Positions 37,682-46,036 of a stretch of 64,000 nt of DNA are shown here, in pieces; within the stretch, counting starts at the first letter, position 1, and each line of letters starts with the position of its first letter. A program made the position numbers and the translations under genes. Under the pieces are notes generated by a model. It was not told the DNA's origin and made no database searches. It saw nothing but the letters and a program-made list of their open reading frames with translations. This stretch comes from an uncultured Acidobacteriota bacterium (GTDB taxonomy: Bacteria > Acidobacteriota > Terriglobia > Bryobacterales > Bryobacteraceae): NCBI GenBank assembly GCA_902825945.1, contig CADECY010000019.1, positions 1-64,000 of the forward strand. Direction: 5' to 3'.

Positions 37682-38540
37682 CCCATGCCTCCGACAGCCG
37701 CCAAGCTGCCACGCTGATCAGGAGGCTGGCGCAACCATCCGCGGCGTAGTGATAGCGGCCATAGATCGTGGCGAGGAAGACGAGCGCCGCGGCAGTCAAG
37801 CCGGCCGCGCACAGTCGCGGGCAATCGGGCACGGCACGGATCAATCCGAACGCCGATGAGAATGCGGCGGCGACGTGTCCGCTCGGAAACACGCTCGTGC
37901 TGATGTCGAAGTTGCCGAGCAGCCAAAGATTGAACGATCGCCACATGTTGGTGGTTGACGGCAGATCCTGCTCCGGAAAAGCCACACGAGGCGCTAGGGT
38001 GGGAAACAAAGGGAGCAACGCGTAGGCGCAGAACGTTCCGAGCGCGAAGGTCGCCAGAAACCGGTCCACCCGGTGGCGCCTTCGCAGCCAATAGATCGCC
38101 GCGAGGGACAAAGGGGGAATCGTGTACAGCAGGGTATAGCTGAGTTCGAGAAGCCAGTGCAACGGCTGTCCGCCCGCCCTGACCAACTCGCCGAACCCGG
38201 CGGCGCGCAATAGCCACTGGTCCCATCCGAAAAACCGGTTCTGCAGGGTCACGTCTGGAGCGCGGCTGAACCACTCGAGTTGCAGGTAGCCGGTCAGAAC
38301 GAGCGCGGGAGTGGCCCATTCGCGCGCGATTTCGACGCTCAGACGCGGATAGCGGGCTGCGACGGTTCCCAGCCACCAAACCGCCAGTGGCAGGGCGGCC
38401 GATATGGCCTGATGCAGCCAGCTTCGCGGAAACACGACGCTCAGCACCGCCGTGTAGGCAAAGTACGCGACGGCGACGCGTTCGCCCGGGCGCAGAGGGC
38501 GACAGCTCGAGATGGCAGAGGGAACAGCGGCGTGTTTCAC
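37671..38540 (-). CDS. PAP2-superfamily membrane phosphatase (Aur1/inositolphosphotransferase-like)
   Basis: 289 residues with about six hydrophobic helices. The catalytic blocks are FPSGHVAAAFSS near 218-229 (phosphatase motif 2) and GRYHYAADG near 262-270 (motif 3 with the nucleophilic His). Motif 1, usually KxxxxxxRP, is not obvious, as in the Aur1/Ipt1 subgroup. Substrate likely a lipid phosphate or polyprenyl phosphate at the inner membrane. Overlaps the LssY-like gene by 11 nt, so the two are translationally coupled. Confidence 0.87.
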   Translation of the reverse strand: MKHAAVPSAISSCRPLRPGERVAVAYFAYTAVLSVVFPRSWLHQAISAALPLAVWWLGTVAARYPRLSVEIAREWATPALVLTGYLQLEWFSRAPDVTLQNRFFGWDQWLLRAAGFGELVRAGGQPLHWLLELSYTLLYTIPPLSLAAIYWLRRRHRVDRFLATFALGTFCAYALLPLFPTLAPRVAFPEQDLPSTTNMWRSFNLWLLGNFDISTSVFPSGHVAAAFSSAFGLIRAVPDCPRLCAAGLTAAALVFLATIYGRYHYAADGCASLLISVAAWRLSEAWDER

Positions 38541-38625
38541 TGGCCACCCGTTACGACGAACAGGTGCCAGATCATTGTAACCGTCCCGGCGTCTTTCCGC
38601 TATCCCTCGTGCGTGGGATCTTGGG

Positions 38626-39132
38626 CTACTTCTTCTGGCCTGCGCTTCCGCCCGCCGCGCCCGATCCTAGCTCGGGACTGGTGGCGGTGGCCGGCTCCAT
38701 TCCGAAGTTCTCGCGAATCACACCCGTCTGATCGCAATAAAACGTGCGGCGGCCGGTGGCGGCGCTGAGCGGATTCGCGTTGATCGTGAATCCGGTTTGC
38801 GTTCCCTGCACCACGTACTGATAGCCGTTCTTCACGCCTTTGGTCATTTCATCCGAGACCAAGCCCGCACCCGATGGGCTGGGCTGTCCGCTGGCGGGGG
38901 TTCCGAGCTCGGTCAGTGAGGTGGCGTAGCGCCCGAACTGCGACATGTACTGGATTTGTGCCTGGTTCAGGTTGTGGATCTCGCGCGTTGCCGCCATCTC
39001 CTTCGCGTTGATGAGCGCCTGACCGATCTTGGGAACCGCGACGGCCCCGATGATCATCAAAATCGCGACCACGATCAGCAGTTCCATCAGCGAAAAGCCT
39101 GCGCGGCGCCGGGTGATGCGGTGATTTCTCAT
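38626..39132 (-). CDS. Type IV pilin / pseudopilin-like prepilin
   Basis: 168 residues. A basic leader is followed by the class III cleavage site G-FSLMELLIVVAILMIIGAVA; cleavage after Gly12 leaves N-methyl-Phe and the Glu at position 5 of the mature chain. A hydrophobic helix of about 25 residues leads into a globular domain that ends in a Gly/Ala/Ser-rich tail (GSGAAGGSAGQ). A GGAGAAGG ribosome site supports the start. No other pilus assembly gene is nearby, so it may be an orphan minor pilin or secretion pseudopilin. Confidence 0.9.
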   Translation of the reverse strand: MRNHRITRRRAGFSLMELLIVVAILMIIGAVAVPKIGQALINAKEMAATREIHNLNQAQIQYMSQFGRYATSLTELGTPASGQPSPSGAGLVSDEMTKGVKNGYQYVVQGTQTGFTINANPLSAATGRRTFYCDQTGVIRENFGMEPATATSPELGSGAAGGSAGQKK

Positions 39133-39184
39133 GTTTGCCTTCTCCTCTATCCTATGACGGCGAGGACCCTGCTGGCGTGTACCG

Positions 39185-40699
39185 TTACTTGCGAAGGCGC
39201 TCCGGCACCAGCCGCTCGCCGGTCGCGCCCTGCTCGCCTGCCCGGCCGGACTCGTGATATTCGGCGTCCTGGTTCACCTCCCACACGTCCCAGACCTGCT
39301 TGCCCTGGAGAATGTTGCGCGCGGTCAACATCGCCGTCATCATCGCGTGATCCTGGTTGTTGTACTTGTGCATCCCGTTGCGGCCCACCAGGTGCAATCC
39401 CGGATAGCGCGCCACTTCCTTCCGGATCGTGGCGACATGCTGAGCGTAGGCATCATCATATACGGGATAGGCGCGGGGCTGGCGCACGACACAGCCGTCG
39501 ATGACATCTTCCTCCCGAGCAAGTCCGATCTTGGCAAACTCCCGCTTGCCGAGGGCGATCAGCTCGGCATCGGGCGCGTTCCACAACCCATCGCCTTCGA
39601 AGCAGAAGTACTCGAGGCCGTAGCAGGAGTAGGCGGGATCTGGCACCATTTCCGGTGACCACGACTTGAAGTTCTGGATCCTCCCCACCTTTACGGACGG
39701 CTCGTGGATGTAGATCCAGTTGTCGGGGAATGCGTCCCTACCCTTCAGGATCAGCACCACGGTCAGGAAATCGCGATAGCGCAGACCGCGCGCCGCCGTG
39801 ACGGCTTCCCGTGACGGAGCGGGCTCGAGCGAAGGGATCAACTCACGCAGCGGTGCGGAAGAGATGACGTGCCTGGCCTGCAAACGCACCGTCTCTCCAC
39901 CGGTGGTCCGGCCCTCGACGAACCATGTTTGCGCGACCGTGTCCCACGCGCATCCGGTTACGCGGATTCCAGTCTCGATCGCTCCGCCCAAGGCTTCGAT
40001 CTTGGCCCGGCAAGCCTCCCACATCATCCCCGGACCCTTGCGCGGATACCGGAACGTGGTGATCAGCGTTTTCACCGCCTCGCCCCGGGAACCTGCGCCG
40101 AACCCCGAAAAGAGCGCGTTGCGGATCGCCGTTCCGAGCGACAAGCCCTTGATGCGCTGCGCCGCCCAATCGGCCGAGATCTCCTTGCAACTCATCCCCC
40201 ACACCTTTTCCGTGTAGGTCTGGAAGAAGATGCGGAAGAGCCGCTCTCCGAACTGATTGGTCACCCAATCCTCGAACGAGCGGACATCGGAGACGGGCCG
40301 CAACCGGGCCGCGGCGTACGAGACCACGCACAGCACCGACTCGACCGGACCCAGATTCAGAAACGCCTCCATCGCGCGCAGCGGGTAGGAATAGAACTTG
40401 CCGCCATAAAAAATGCGCGACGAACGCGGCCGTTCGAGCATGTCGTCCGGCAGGATCTCGCTCCACAGGTCCTCTACTTCCTGAGCCTTGGAGAAGAAGC
40501 GGTGTCCCCCGATATCGAACAGGAAGCCCTTGTAGCTCTCCGTTCGGGAGATCCCGCCGACGTGTTCGGGATCCGCCTCGAGCACGACAACCGGCTCACC
40601 AGCCTTGGAAAGGCAGTATCCTGCCGTCAATCCCGCTGGACCCGCGCCGATGATGACCGCCGTGTATTTCTTGCGTTGATCTGCCCTGACGAGCCCCAC
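39185..40699 (-). CDS. FAD-dependent oxidoreductase related to UDP-galactopyranose mutase
   Basis: About 504 residues from a GTG at 40699 chosen because the Rossmann FAD motif [15 protein letters not shown] begins 13 residues later; the frame is open further upstream, so the start is uncertain. Other landmarks: the E-A-D end of the second strand, [50 protein letters not shown] near 145-170, and the C-terminal [20 protein letters not shown], which closes the FAD site. This group often sits with sugar-nucleotide or glycolipid genes; reaction not assigned. Divergent from the Gfo/Idh/MocA gene. Confidence 0.85.
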   Translation of the reverse strand: MGLVRADQRKKYTAVIIGAGPAGLTAGYCLSKAGEPVVVLEADPEHVGGISRTESYKGFLFDIGGHRFFSKAQEVEDLWSEILPDDMLERPRSSRIFYGGKFYSYPLRAMEAFLNLGPVESVLCVVSYAAARLRPVSDVRSFEDWVTNQFGERLFRIFFQTYTEKVWGMSCKEISADWAAQRIKGLSLGTAIRNALFSGFGAGSRGEAVKTLITTFRYPRKGPGMMWEACRAKIEALGGAIETGIRVTGCAWDTVAQTWFVEGRTTGGETVRLQARHVISSAPLRELIPSLEPAPSREAVTAARGLRYRDFLTVVLILKGRDAFPDNWIYIHEPSVKVGRIQNFKSWSPEMVPDPAYSCYGLEYFCFEGDGLWNAPDAELIALGKREFAKIGLAREEDVIDGCVVRQPRAYPVYDDAYAQHVATIRKEVARYPGLHLVGRNGMHKYNNQDHAMMTAMLTARNILQGKQVWDVWEVNQDAEYHESGRAGEQGATGERLVPERLRK

Positions 40700-40739
40700 T
40701 GATAGTGCCGTATTGGAACTCCGGTTTGGCGCCGGAGCT

Positions 40740-40753
40740 TCCAGTATACTGGA
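40740..40753. promoter_or_regulatory. 14-bp palindrome with a -10 hexamer on each strand
   Basis: TCCAGTATACTGGA is a perfect palindrome between divergent genes. It contains TATACT on the plus strand (40745-40750) and on the minus strand (40743-40748), so it could be a symmetric bidirectional promoter core or an operator. The minus-strand start would lie about 37 nt before the GTG at 40699. Confidence 0.5.
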
Positions 40754-40853
40754 GGCCCGCCAAAGTCTCGACCGCCGGAAGTCCCAGGACTGGCCGTACC
40801 ACCGGCCGGGCGGAGCGGATCGGCCATCGCCTGGCGCGTTTCGGCGGCGGGCT

Positions 40854-40859
40854 GTATAA
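40854..40859 (+). promoter_or_regulatory. Consensus -10 (TATAAT) upstream of the Gfo/Idh/MocA gene
   Basis: An exact TATAAT about 130 nt before ATG 40990. The leader would be about 124 nt and ends in AGAAGGAG. The -35 is not clear. Confidence 0.45.
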
Positions 40860-40989
40860 TTTCGAAGAGGCGTGCCGCGTGTCCGCCGAAGCGCAAGGGC
40901 CGCCGAGCCGCTGCCCAAACCCGAGAAACACGCGAGGTTGTATCGTGGCGGCCGGCTCGTTTTTGCGCGTACCTTCAGAAGGAGTGCCT

Positions 40990-42288
40990 ATGAATCGGCG
41001 CTATTTCATCATGAGTTCAGCGGCCGCGACGGCCGCGCAGTCGGTTCGCGCCAATCCGAGCCCGAACGACACCGTACGAGTCGCCGTGGTTGGCTGTGGA
41101 GGCCGCGGCAACAGCCACATGGGTGCGTGGACCTCGATGCCCAACGTCCAACTGGCGGCTCTCGTGGACGTGGACGATTCGCACTCGGAACGCTACATCG
41201 GTGCACTCCAACGCAAGGAGATGAAGCCAGTTCCGACGTTCCGCGACATTCGCAAGGTGCTCGACGACAAGAACATCGACGCGGTGTCGATCGCCACCCC
41301 GAACCATTGGCATACTCTCCAGACGATCTGGGCCTGTCAGGCGGGCAAGGATGTCTACGTCGAGAAGCCCTGTTCGCACAACGTTTTCGAGTCGCGCCAG
41401 ATCGTCGCCGCCGCGCGCAAGTACAACCGAATGGTCCAGATGGGCAGCCAGAGCCGGTCGTCCCCAGCCTTGCAGGAAGCGGTACAGAAGATGAAGGCCG
41501 GAGCATTCGGCGATATCTACATGGCGCGCGGACTCTGTTTCAAGTCGCGCAACACGATCGGCAAGACGCCTGAAGAGGCCGTACCGCCGGGAGTCGACTA
41601 CGACATGTGGCTTGGCCCGGCGCCGAAACGCCCGTTCACCAAGAATCGCTTCCACTACAACTGGCACTGGTTCTGGGATACCGGCAACGGCGATCTCGGC
41701 AACCAGGGCATTCACGAAGTCGACATCGCCCGCTGGGGCTTGGGCGTCACGCACCCCACCAAGGTGAGCGCGATCGGCGGGAAGTTCATGTTCGATGACG
41801 ATCAGGAAACGCCGAACACGCTCAACTGCGCCTACGAATTCAACGTGAATGGGAAGGCGAAAATGATGGAGTTCGAGGTGAGGCACTGGTACTCGAACCA
41901 CGAGGCGGGGATTGGTGGCGAGAAGGCCGGCAATACGATCGGCAACACTTTTTATGGTGCCGATGGCTACCTGGTGATCGACGGATACAACAAGTACTAC
42001 AGCTACATGGGCAAGGAAGGAACGCCCGGTCCTGCCCGAACGACCCGCGATTCCCACTTCGAGAATTTCATTTCGAGCGTGCGCAGCCGGAAACGCGAGG
42101 ATCTCACCGCCGAAATCGAGGAAGGCGCGATGTCCTGCGTGCTGGTGCACCTAGCGAATATTTCGTATCGCCTGGGCCGGACCTTGAATTGGGATGAAAA
42201 GACCTGGACGGTCAAGGGTGATCCCGAGGCCACCCGGATGCTCACGCGCAACTACCGCGCACCCTACATCGTTCCGGCCAAGGTCTAA
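40990..42288 (+). CDS. Gfo/Idh/MocA-family oxidoreductase, exported
   Basis: 432 residues. AGAAGGAG precedes ATG 40990, which begins a Tat-like signal (MNRRYFIMSSAAATAAQSVRA). Rossmann motif VAVVGCGGRGNSHMGAW near 30-46, then AVSIATPNHWHTLQTIWACQAGKDVYVEKP near 99-128 with the conserved EKP. The C-terminal domain has GDLGNQGIHEVDIARW near 236-251, the His/Asp catalytic area. Exported members are typical of Bacteroidetes, Planctomycetes and Acidobacteria; they oxidise sugars, inositols or glycosides with a tightly bound NAD(P), and some are hydrolases. Substrate unknown. Confidence 0.92.
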   Translation: MNRRYFIMSSAAATAAQSVRANPSPNDTVRVAVVGCGGRGNSHMGAWTSMPNVQLAALVDVDDSHSERYIGALQRKEMKPVPTFRDIRKVLDDKNIDAVSIATPNHWHTLQTIWACQAGKDVYVEKPCSHNVFESRQIVAAARKYNRMVQMGSQSRSSPALQEAVQKMKAGAFGDIYMARGLCFKSRNTIGKTPEEAVPPGVDYDMWLGPAPKRPFTKNRFHYNWHWFWDTGNGDLGNQGIHEVDIARWGLGVTHPTKVSAIGGKFMFDDDQETPNTLNCAYEFNVNGKAKMMEFEVRHWYSNHEAGIGGEKAGNTIGNTFYGADGYLVIDGYNKYYSYMGKEGTPGPARTTRDSHFENFISSVRSRKREDLTAEIEEGAMSCVLVHLANISYRLGRTLNWDEKTWTVKGDPEATRMLTRNYRAPYIVPAKV

Positions 42289-42302
42289 CGTCGTTGGGGC
42301 GG

Positions 42303-42800
42303 CTATCGGAGAAGCCGGGTCGCCCCAGCCCCTGCCCCCGCACCGGCCAGCGCGGCAACCGGATCTCCCGGTGTCTCCACGCGGGTCGAGAAGACCGATA
42401 CTGCCTTGGCGAGGGCCTGAAGGTCCCCACCTTCCTCGATCATCATCTCGTGCTCGACCCAGTTCGATAGCGGGATGTTGCGGAAATAGAGCCGTTCCTG
42501 CAGGACCATCGCCTTCTTCTTCAGGAACAGGGACTTGTTCTCGCGCAAATAGTGCCGTTCTTCCACCCGGAAGTCGCCGAGGAACTGATCCAGGCTTGTC
42601 CGCTTGCTCTCTTCCTGCGCGGCCTTGATCTGGACTTCCAGGTGCTTCTCGAAGTTGGCCAACGAGGCGCGGGCTTCCGCCGTGGACTCACGCTCCTTTG
42701 CGAGCGCCACCTCCATCTTGGCCTGCATGATAAAGAATGCCAGCAAGGCCGAACCGGCCGAAGTCAGCAGCGGAAGGAATAGCCAGAGGAGTGCATCCAT
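42303..42800 (-). CDS. Single-pass membrane coiled-coil protein
   Basis: 165 residues from ATG 42800, chosen because AAGAAGGAAC precedes it and the membrane helix begins at once (MDALLWLFLPLLTSAGSALLAFFIM). Residues about 28-80 are a charged coiled coil (KMEVALAKERESTAEARASL). A basic/aromatic segment and a Gly/Ala-rich tail (AGAGAGAGATRLLR) follow. An upstream in-frame ATG at 42863 adds 21 unlikely residues. I do not recognise the family. It is tail-to-tail with the Gfo gene. Confidence 0.75.
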   Translation of the reverse strand: MDALLWLFLPLLTSAGSALLAFFIMQAKMEVALAKERESTAEARASLANFEKHLEVQIKAAQEESKRTSLDQFLGDFRVEERHYLRENKSLFLKKKAMVLQERLYFRNIPLSNWVEHEMMIEEGGDLQALAKAVSVFSTRVETPGDPVAALAGAGAGAGATRLLR

Positions 42801-42893
42801 GGGAAAAGTTCCTTCTTCATCATCGGCGGGGGGACCCGGCACCTTTAGGTTCTCCCCCCGCAAAATCCCCCCATCTGACTGACCGTACTAGGC

Positions 42894-42913
42894 TATCCCC
42901 CTGTCCGGGGATA
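42894..42913. other. Perfect inverted repeat upstream of the sigma-54 activator
   Basis: TATCCCC (42894-42900) and GGGGATA (42907-42913) form a 7-bp stem with a 6-nt loop. It could be an operator or a weak terminator in the 294-bp non-coding stretch 42801-43094. Confidence 0.4.
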
Positions 42914-42964
42914 ATACCGGGACCCCACCTGCCTATACGGTTTACACCCTACGAGGAACTAGGC

Positions 42965-42986
42965 AGTACGAAAAAAAAAAGGTACT
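42965..42986. other. Inverted repeat flanking a 10-bp A-tract
   Basis: AGTAC (42965-42969) and GTACT (42982-42986) flank a run of ten A (42971-42980), unusual in this GC-rich DNA. Such a tract bends DNA. It lies about 110 bp before the activator start. The rest of 42801-43094 is markedly AT-richer than its surroundings and holds no open frame. Confidence 0.45.
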
Positions 42987-43094
42987 CTCTTAAAAGCTCA
43001 GTGAGATTTTTGATTCCGAAAACACACTAATAAATAGACGCCCAATGGTCGCAGAACCAAGGCGCTTCAAAATTGACGCAAACGAGGGTATCAG

Positions 43095-44117
43095 GTGGGT
43101 CTGGATAACAGCTCAAGCAGCGCACGGTCACTGGTTGGAGTATCGCAACGCACGAAACAAGTGTTGCGCAGCATCGATAGGGTCGCGCAGGGACGGTGGC
43201 CCGTTCTCGTCCTTGGCGAGACGGGAACAGGGAAGGAAGTTGTAGCTCGTTCGATTCACGAAGCGAGCCCGTCTGGGCCGTTCGTGACGATCGACTGTTC
43301 GAGCTTGGTAGGTCCGCTGATGGAAAGCGAACTCTTCGGGCACACGAAGGGCGCGTTCACGTCAGCTGTGGGGGCCAAGACCGGACTTCTCGAAATGGCG
43401 GATGGTGGCACCGCGTTTTTCGACGAAATTGGCGAGTTGCCGCTCGACATGCAGTGTAAGCTTCTGCGAGCACTGCAGGAAAAAGAGTTTCGGCCGGTTG
43501 GGTCGGGAACGACCCGGAAGTCGGACTTCCGGATCATCGCCGCCACCAACCGCGACTTGGCGAAAGAAGTGGAGCGCGGAACGTTCCGCCGCGATCTCTA
43601 CTATCGGTTGAATGTCGTCACAATCAAGCTGGCGCCGCTACGGGAAAGGCGGGAGGATATCCTTCCGCTTGCGGATCATTTCCTCAGGCGGTATGGTTCG
43701 GGTCACGAATTGACGCAGGATGTCATGGATGCTCTGGAGGAGTATGCATGGCCCGGCAACGTTCGCGAACTCGAAAACTGTATCCAGCAGATGGTGGCGA
43801 TGAACTCGGGTCCGGCGATTCACGTGGGCGACCTGCCGTCCCAGGTAAACAATCACTATCAGGCTCAGCGATACCAAGCTACGCTGGCGCCTCCGATCCC
43901 GTTCGAACCGGTGGCCATGATGGCTCCGGACACAATGATCCCGCGCGTTCCCCCGCAGCGTGAGGACGTACCTGTCGTTCCACTCCAGGAGTTGGAACGG
44001 CGGGAGATCATGCGAGCGATCCGGTTCACACAGGGTGACCGGAATCTTGCGGCCCACTTGTTGGGCATTGGCCGCACGACGCTGTATCGCAAGTTGAAGG
44101 AATATGCCGTAGCATGA
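43095..44117 (+). CDS. Sigma-54 interaction domain activator without sensor domain (GAFTSA variant)
   Basis: 340 residues from GTG 43095. The chain starts almost directly with the AAA+ domain: Walker A GETGTGKE (41-48), the sigma-54 loop GAFTSA (86-91) instead of GAFTGA, Walker B GGTAFFDEIGELP (104-116), sensor I AATNRDL, the Arg-finger region RRDLYYRLNV, and WPGNVRELEN. The last about 42 residues are a Fis-type HTH (RNLAAHLLGIGRTTLYRKL). No N-terminal receiver, GAF or PAS domain exists. The next gene, overlapping by ATGA, is a receiver-like protein that might regulate it in trans. Whether the Ser-substituted loop still engages sigma-54 is open. Confidence 0.93.
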   Translation: MGLDNSSSSARSLVGVSQRTKQVLRSIDRVAQGRWPVLVLGETGTGKEVVARSIHEASPSGPFVTIDCSSLVGPLMESELFGHTKGAFTSAVGAKTGLLEMADGGTAFFDEIGELPLDMQCKLLRALQEKEFRPVGSGTTRKSDFRIIAATNRDLAKEVERGTFRRDLYYRLNVVTIKLAPLRERREDILPLADHFLRRYGSGHELTQDVMDALEEYAWPGNVRELENCIQQMVAMNSGPAIHVGDLPSQVNNHYQAQRYQATLAPPIPFEPVAMMAPDTMIPRVPPQREDVPVVPLQELERREIMRAIRFTQGDRNLAAHLLGIGRTTLYRKLKEYAVA

Positions 44118-44587
44118 AATTCGAAACCCTCCACGTTCTTGTCGTGGAGGATCAACCCGGTGTAACCCAACTCCTCGAGGAAGCCTTCGGAGAAATCGAG
44201 GAAATCCGTTTCGCGCAGCCGTGGATGCGGCTGTGCCGGCGGACGTTCGTAAGCACCGTGGACGAGGCCCTCACCCTGCTCAGGGAGAGGCCTTTTGACG
44301 CCATCCTGCTCGATCTGGCGGTCCCCGGAAACCGGGAATCCTCCGCATTCGATCTGATCTACGACCGGCACCCTGTCGTGCCGGTTATCATCTTGGCCCA
44401 GCCGGGCGACGAGCCCCTCGCTCTCGGCCGCATCCGGCAAGGCGCGCAAGACTACCTCGTGACAACCGAAATCGACTGCGCTCCATTGTCGAAGGCGCTT
44501 CGAAACGCCATGGAACGATCGCGGCATGTTACCGCGCTCACGCGCATGCGTCAGCCGGTGGCGCTCGAGGAGGTACGCGTATCGTAG
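44114..44587 (+). CDS. Stand-alone degenerate response-receiver protein
   Basis: 157 residues. Receiver fold with the acidic pair E12-D13 (VLVVEDQPG) and Asp67 in ILLDLAVPGN at the phospho-acceptor place. The conserved Thr/Ser of strand 4 is Ala95 (VIILAQP) and the invariant Lys of strand 5 is Thr117 (GAQDYLVTTE). An unusual insertion (FAQPWMRLCRRTF, about 33-45) precedes helix 2. The last about 25 residues extend beyond the receiver. With two of the key residues missing it probably does not undergo ordinary phospho-switching. It is translationally coupled to the activator gene. Confidence 0.88.
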   Translation: MKFETLHVLVVEDQPGVTQLLEEAFGEIEEIRFAQPWMRLCRRTFVSTVDEALTLLRERPFDAILLDLAVPGNRESSAFDLIYDRHPVVPVIILAQPGDEPLALGRIRQGAQDYLVTTEIDCAPLSKALRNAMERSRHVTALTRMRQPVALEEVRVS

Positions 44588-44590
44588 AAT
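44585..44590 (+). promoter_or_regulatory. -10-like TAGAAT using the receiver TAG stop
   Basis: The receiver stop codon begins TAGAAT, 6 nt before the TTG start of the glycosyltransferase. Co-transcription is the alternative. Confidence 0.25.
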
Positions 44591-44596
44591 AGGCCG

Positions 44597-45628
44597 TTGA
44601 AAGTCGCGCTGGATGCCACCTACTCGCTGGGCGAACAGCTCACCGGGATCGGTGTCTACTCGCGCGAGCTCATGCACGGTTTGGCCACTCGCACTGGGGC
44701 CGAGTGGCTCTGGTGCTACCGTTCCAACCGGTTCTTCGCGGGCCGGCGCCTACCGCCGCAGCCCCGGGTCCGCGTGCGTCCTTTCTTCAACTCGTGGACG
44801 CCCGCCTGCGACATTTTCCACGGGCTGAATCAACGCCTGCCCAAACGAACCAGGGCCCGCCGGATGGTGGCGACCTTCCACGACCTGTTCGTCATGACCG
44901 CCGGATATTCGACGCCCGAGTTCCGCGAACGCTTCGCCGCCCAAGCCCGGGAAGCCGCCAGCCGCGCCGATCTCGTGATCGCCGTTTCCCAGTTCACGGC
45001 GGATCAGGTCCACAGTCTCCTCGGTGTCGATCGCGGGCGGATCCGGGTAGTTCCGCACGGAGTCCATCCGCCCGATCCGATGCCTACTGTGCCACGAGAG
45101 CCGGTTATCCTGTTCGCGGGCACGTTGCAGACGCGCAAGAACATCGCGCGGTTGGTGGAGGCGTTCGAGCGTGTGCCCGGACCCTGGAGACTCGTGCTTG
45201 CCGGATCGACAGGCCATGGTGCGTCCGAGATCCTGCGCCGGATTGACTCGAGTCCCGCTCGTGCGCGCATCGAAGTCACTGGCTGGGTCACGGACGAGGT
45301 CTTGCGGATGTGGCTCGCGCGGGCATCGATCTTCGCGTTCCCCTCGCTCGACGAAGGTTTCGGGATTCCGGTGCTCGAAGCAATGGCCTGGGGGGTTCCC
45401 GTGGTTACCTCGAACCGTTCCGCGCTGCCGGAAGTGGCGGGCGGCGCGGCGTTGCTGGCCGATCCGCTCGACACGCGCTCGATCGCCGATGCGTTGCTCA
45501 CGCTGGCGGAAAGCGAAACCGAACGGCTGCGGCTACAAGCGGCCGGATGGGAGCGAACCCGTCTCTTTCCCTGGAGCCGGGCGGTGGAGGAAACCTGGCG
45601 TGTCTACGGCGAGCTCACCGCGCCGTGA
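44597..45628 (+). CDS. GT4-family glycosyltransferase
   Basis: 343 residues from a TTG start (KVALDATYSLGEQLTGIGVYSREL is the expected N-terminal loop of the GT-B fold). The acceptor domain contains DIFHGLNQRLP and TFHDLF. The donor domain has LFAGTLQTRKNIARLVEAF near 175-193, the FPSLDEGFGIPVLEAMAWGVPVV block near 250-272 whose EX7E pair binds the nucleotide sugar, and TSNRSALPEVAG. It probably transfers a hexose in cell-surface polysaccharide or glycolipid synthesis. It ends 3 nt before a convergent small gene. Confidence 0.92.
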   Translation: MKVALDATYSLGEQLTGIGVYSRELMHGLATRTGAEWLWCYRSNRFFAGRRLPPQPRVRVRPFFNSWTPACDIFHGLNQRLPKRTRARRMVATFHDLFVMTAGYSTPEFRERFAAQAREAASRADLVIAVSQFTADQVHSLLGVDRGRIRVVPHGVHPPDPMPTVPREPVILFAGTLQTRKNIARLVEAFERVPGPWRLVLAGSTGHGASEILRRIDSSPARARIEVTGWVTDEVLRMWLARASIFAFPSLDEGFGIPVLEAMAWGVPVVTSNRSALPEVAGGAALLADPLDTRSIADALLTLAESETERLRLQAAGWERTRLFPWSRAVEETWRVYGELTAP

Positions 45629-45631
45629 GGT

Positions 45632-45928
45632 TCACTTCGCCTCTTCGTCGACAGCGATCTTGAGAGCCTTGAGGAACTTCTCGTCCTGCGAGGTCCAACG
45701 GACCTTGTCGGGAGCCTCGAAGTGGATCGGCCCGGAGCCGGACGAGTCGTCGTCATCATCCGAATCGGTCCGCTTGTTGAATCCGATCGTCGCTTCCAAG
45801 ACAAGGAAGACGTCGTATCCCGAGCTCTTGATCTCCCCGATCGCAGCCGCGATCCGGTCAGAGTCGGACAACGATTCGTTGATCGCGTTCCCCAGCTCCT
45901 GCATCAATTCTTTCAGCCGGTCGTCCAA
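45632..45928 (-). CDS. Small acidic protein of unknown function
   Basis: 98 residues from a TTG at 45928 with AGGAAGAAGG upstream. An amphipathic N-terminal helix (DDRLKELMQELGNAINESL) and a central strand region (YDVFLVLEATIGF) are followed by an Asp/Ser run (DSDDDDDSSGSG) and a helix at the end. No signal peptide or known domain. Confidence 0.65.
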   Translation of the reverse strand: MDDRLKELMQELGNAINESLSDSDRIAAAIGEIKSSGYDVFLVLEATIGFNKRTDSDDDDDSSGSGPIHFEAPDKVRWTSQDEKFLKALKIAVDEEAK

Positions 45929-46036
45929 TTATTTGGCCTTCTTCCTGAGAGACACCTTCAGCATAGCACTGCCTGCGGCGCGAGCGCCGCTGACGATCCT
46001 GGCATGAGGGGTTCAACATCCATATCGTCATCCCCG

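Noticed and set aside
37678..38547. Alternative 289-codon minus-strand frame over the PAP2 gene
   Set aside because: The frame at 37671-38540 shows the PAP2 motifs and membrane helices; the shifted frame is Arg-rich and featureless.
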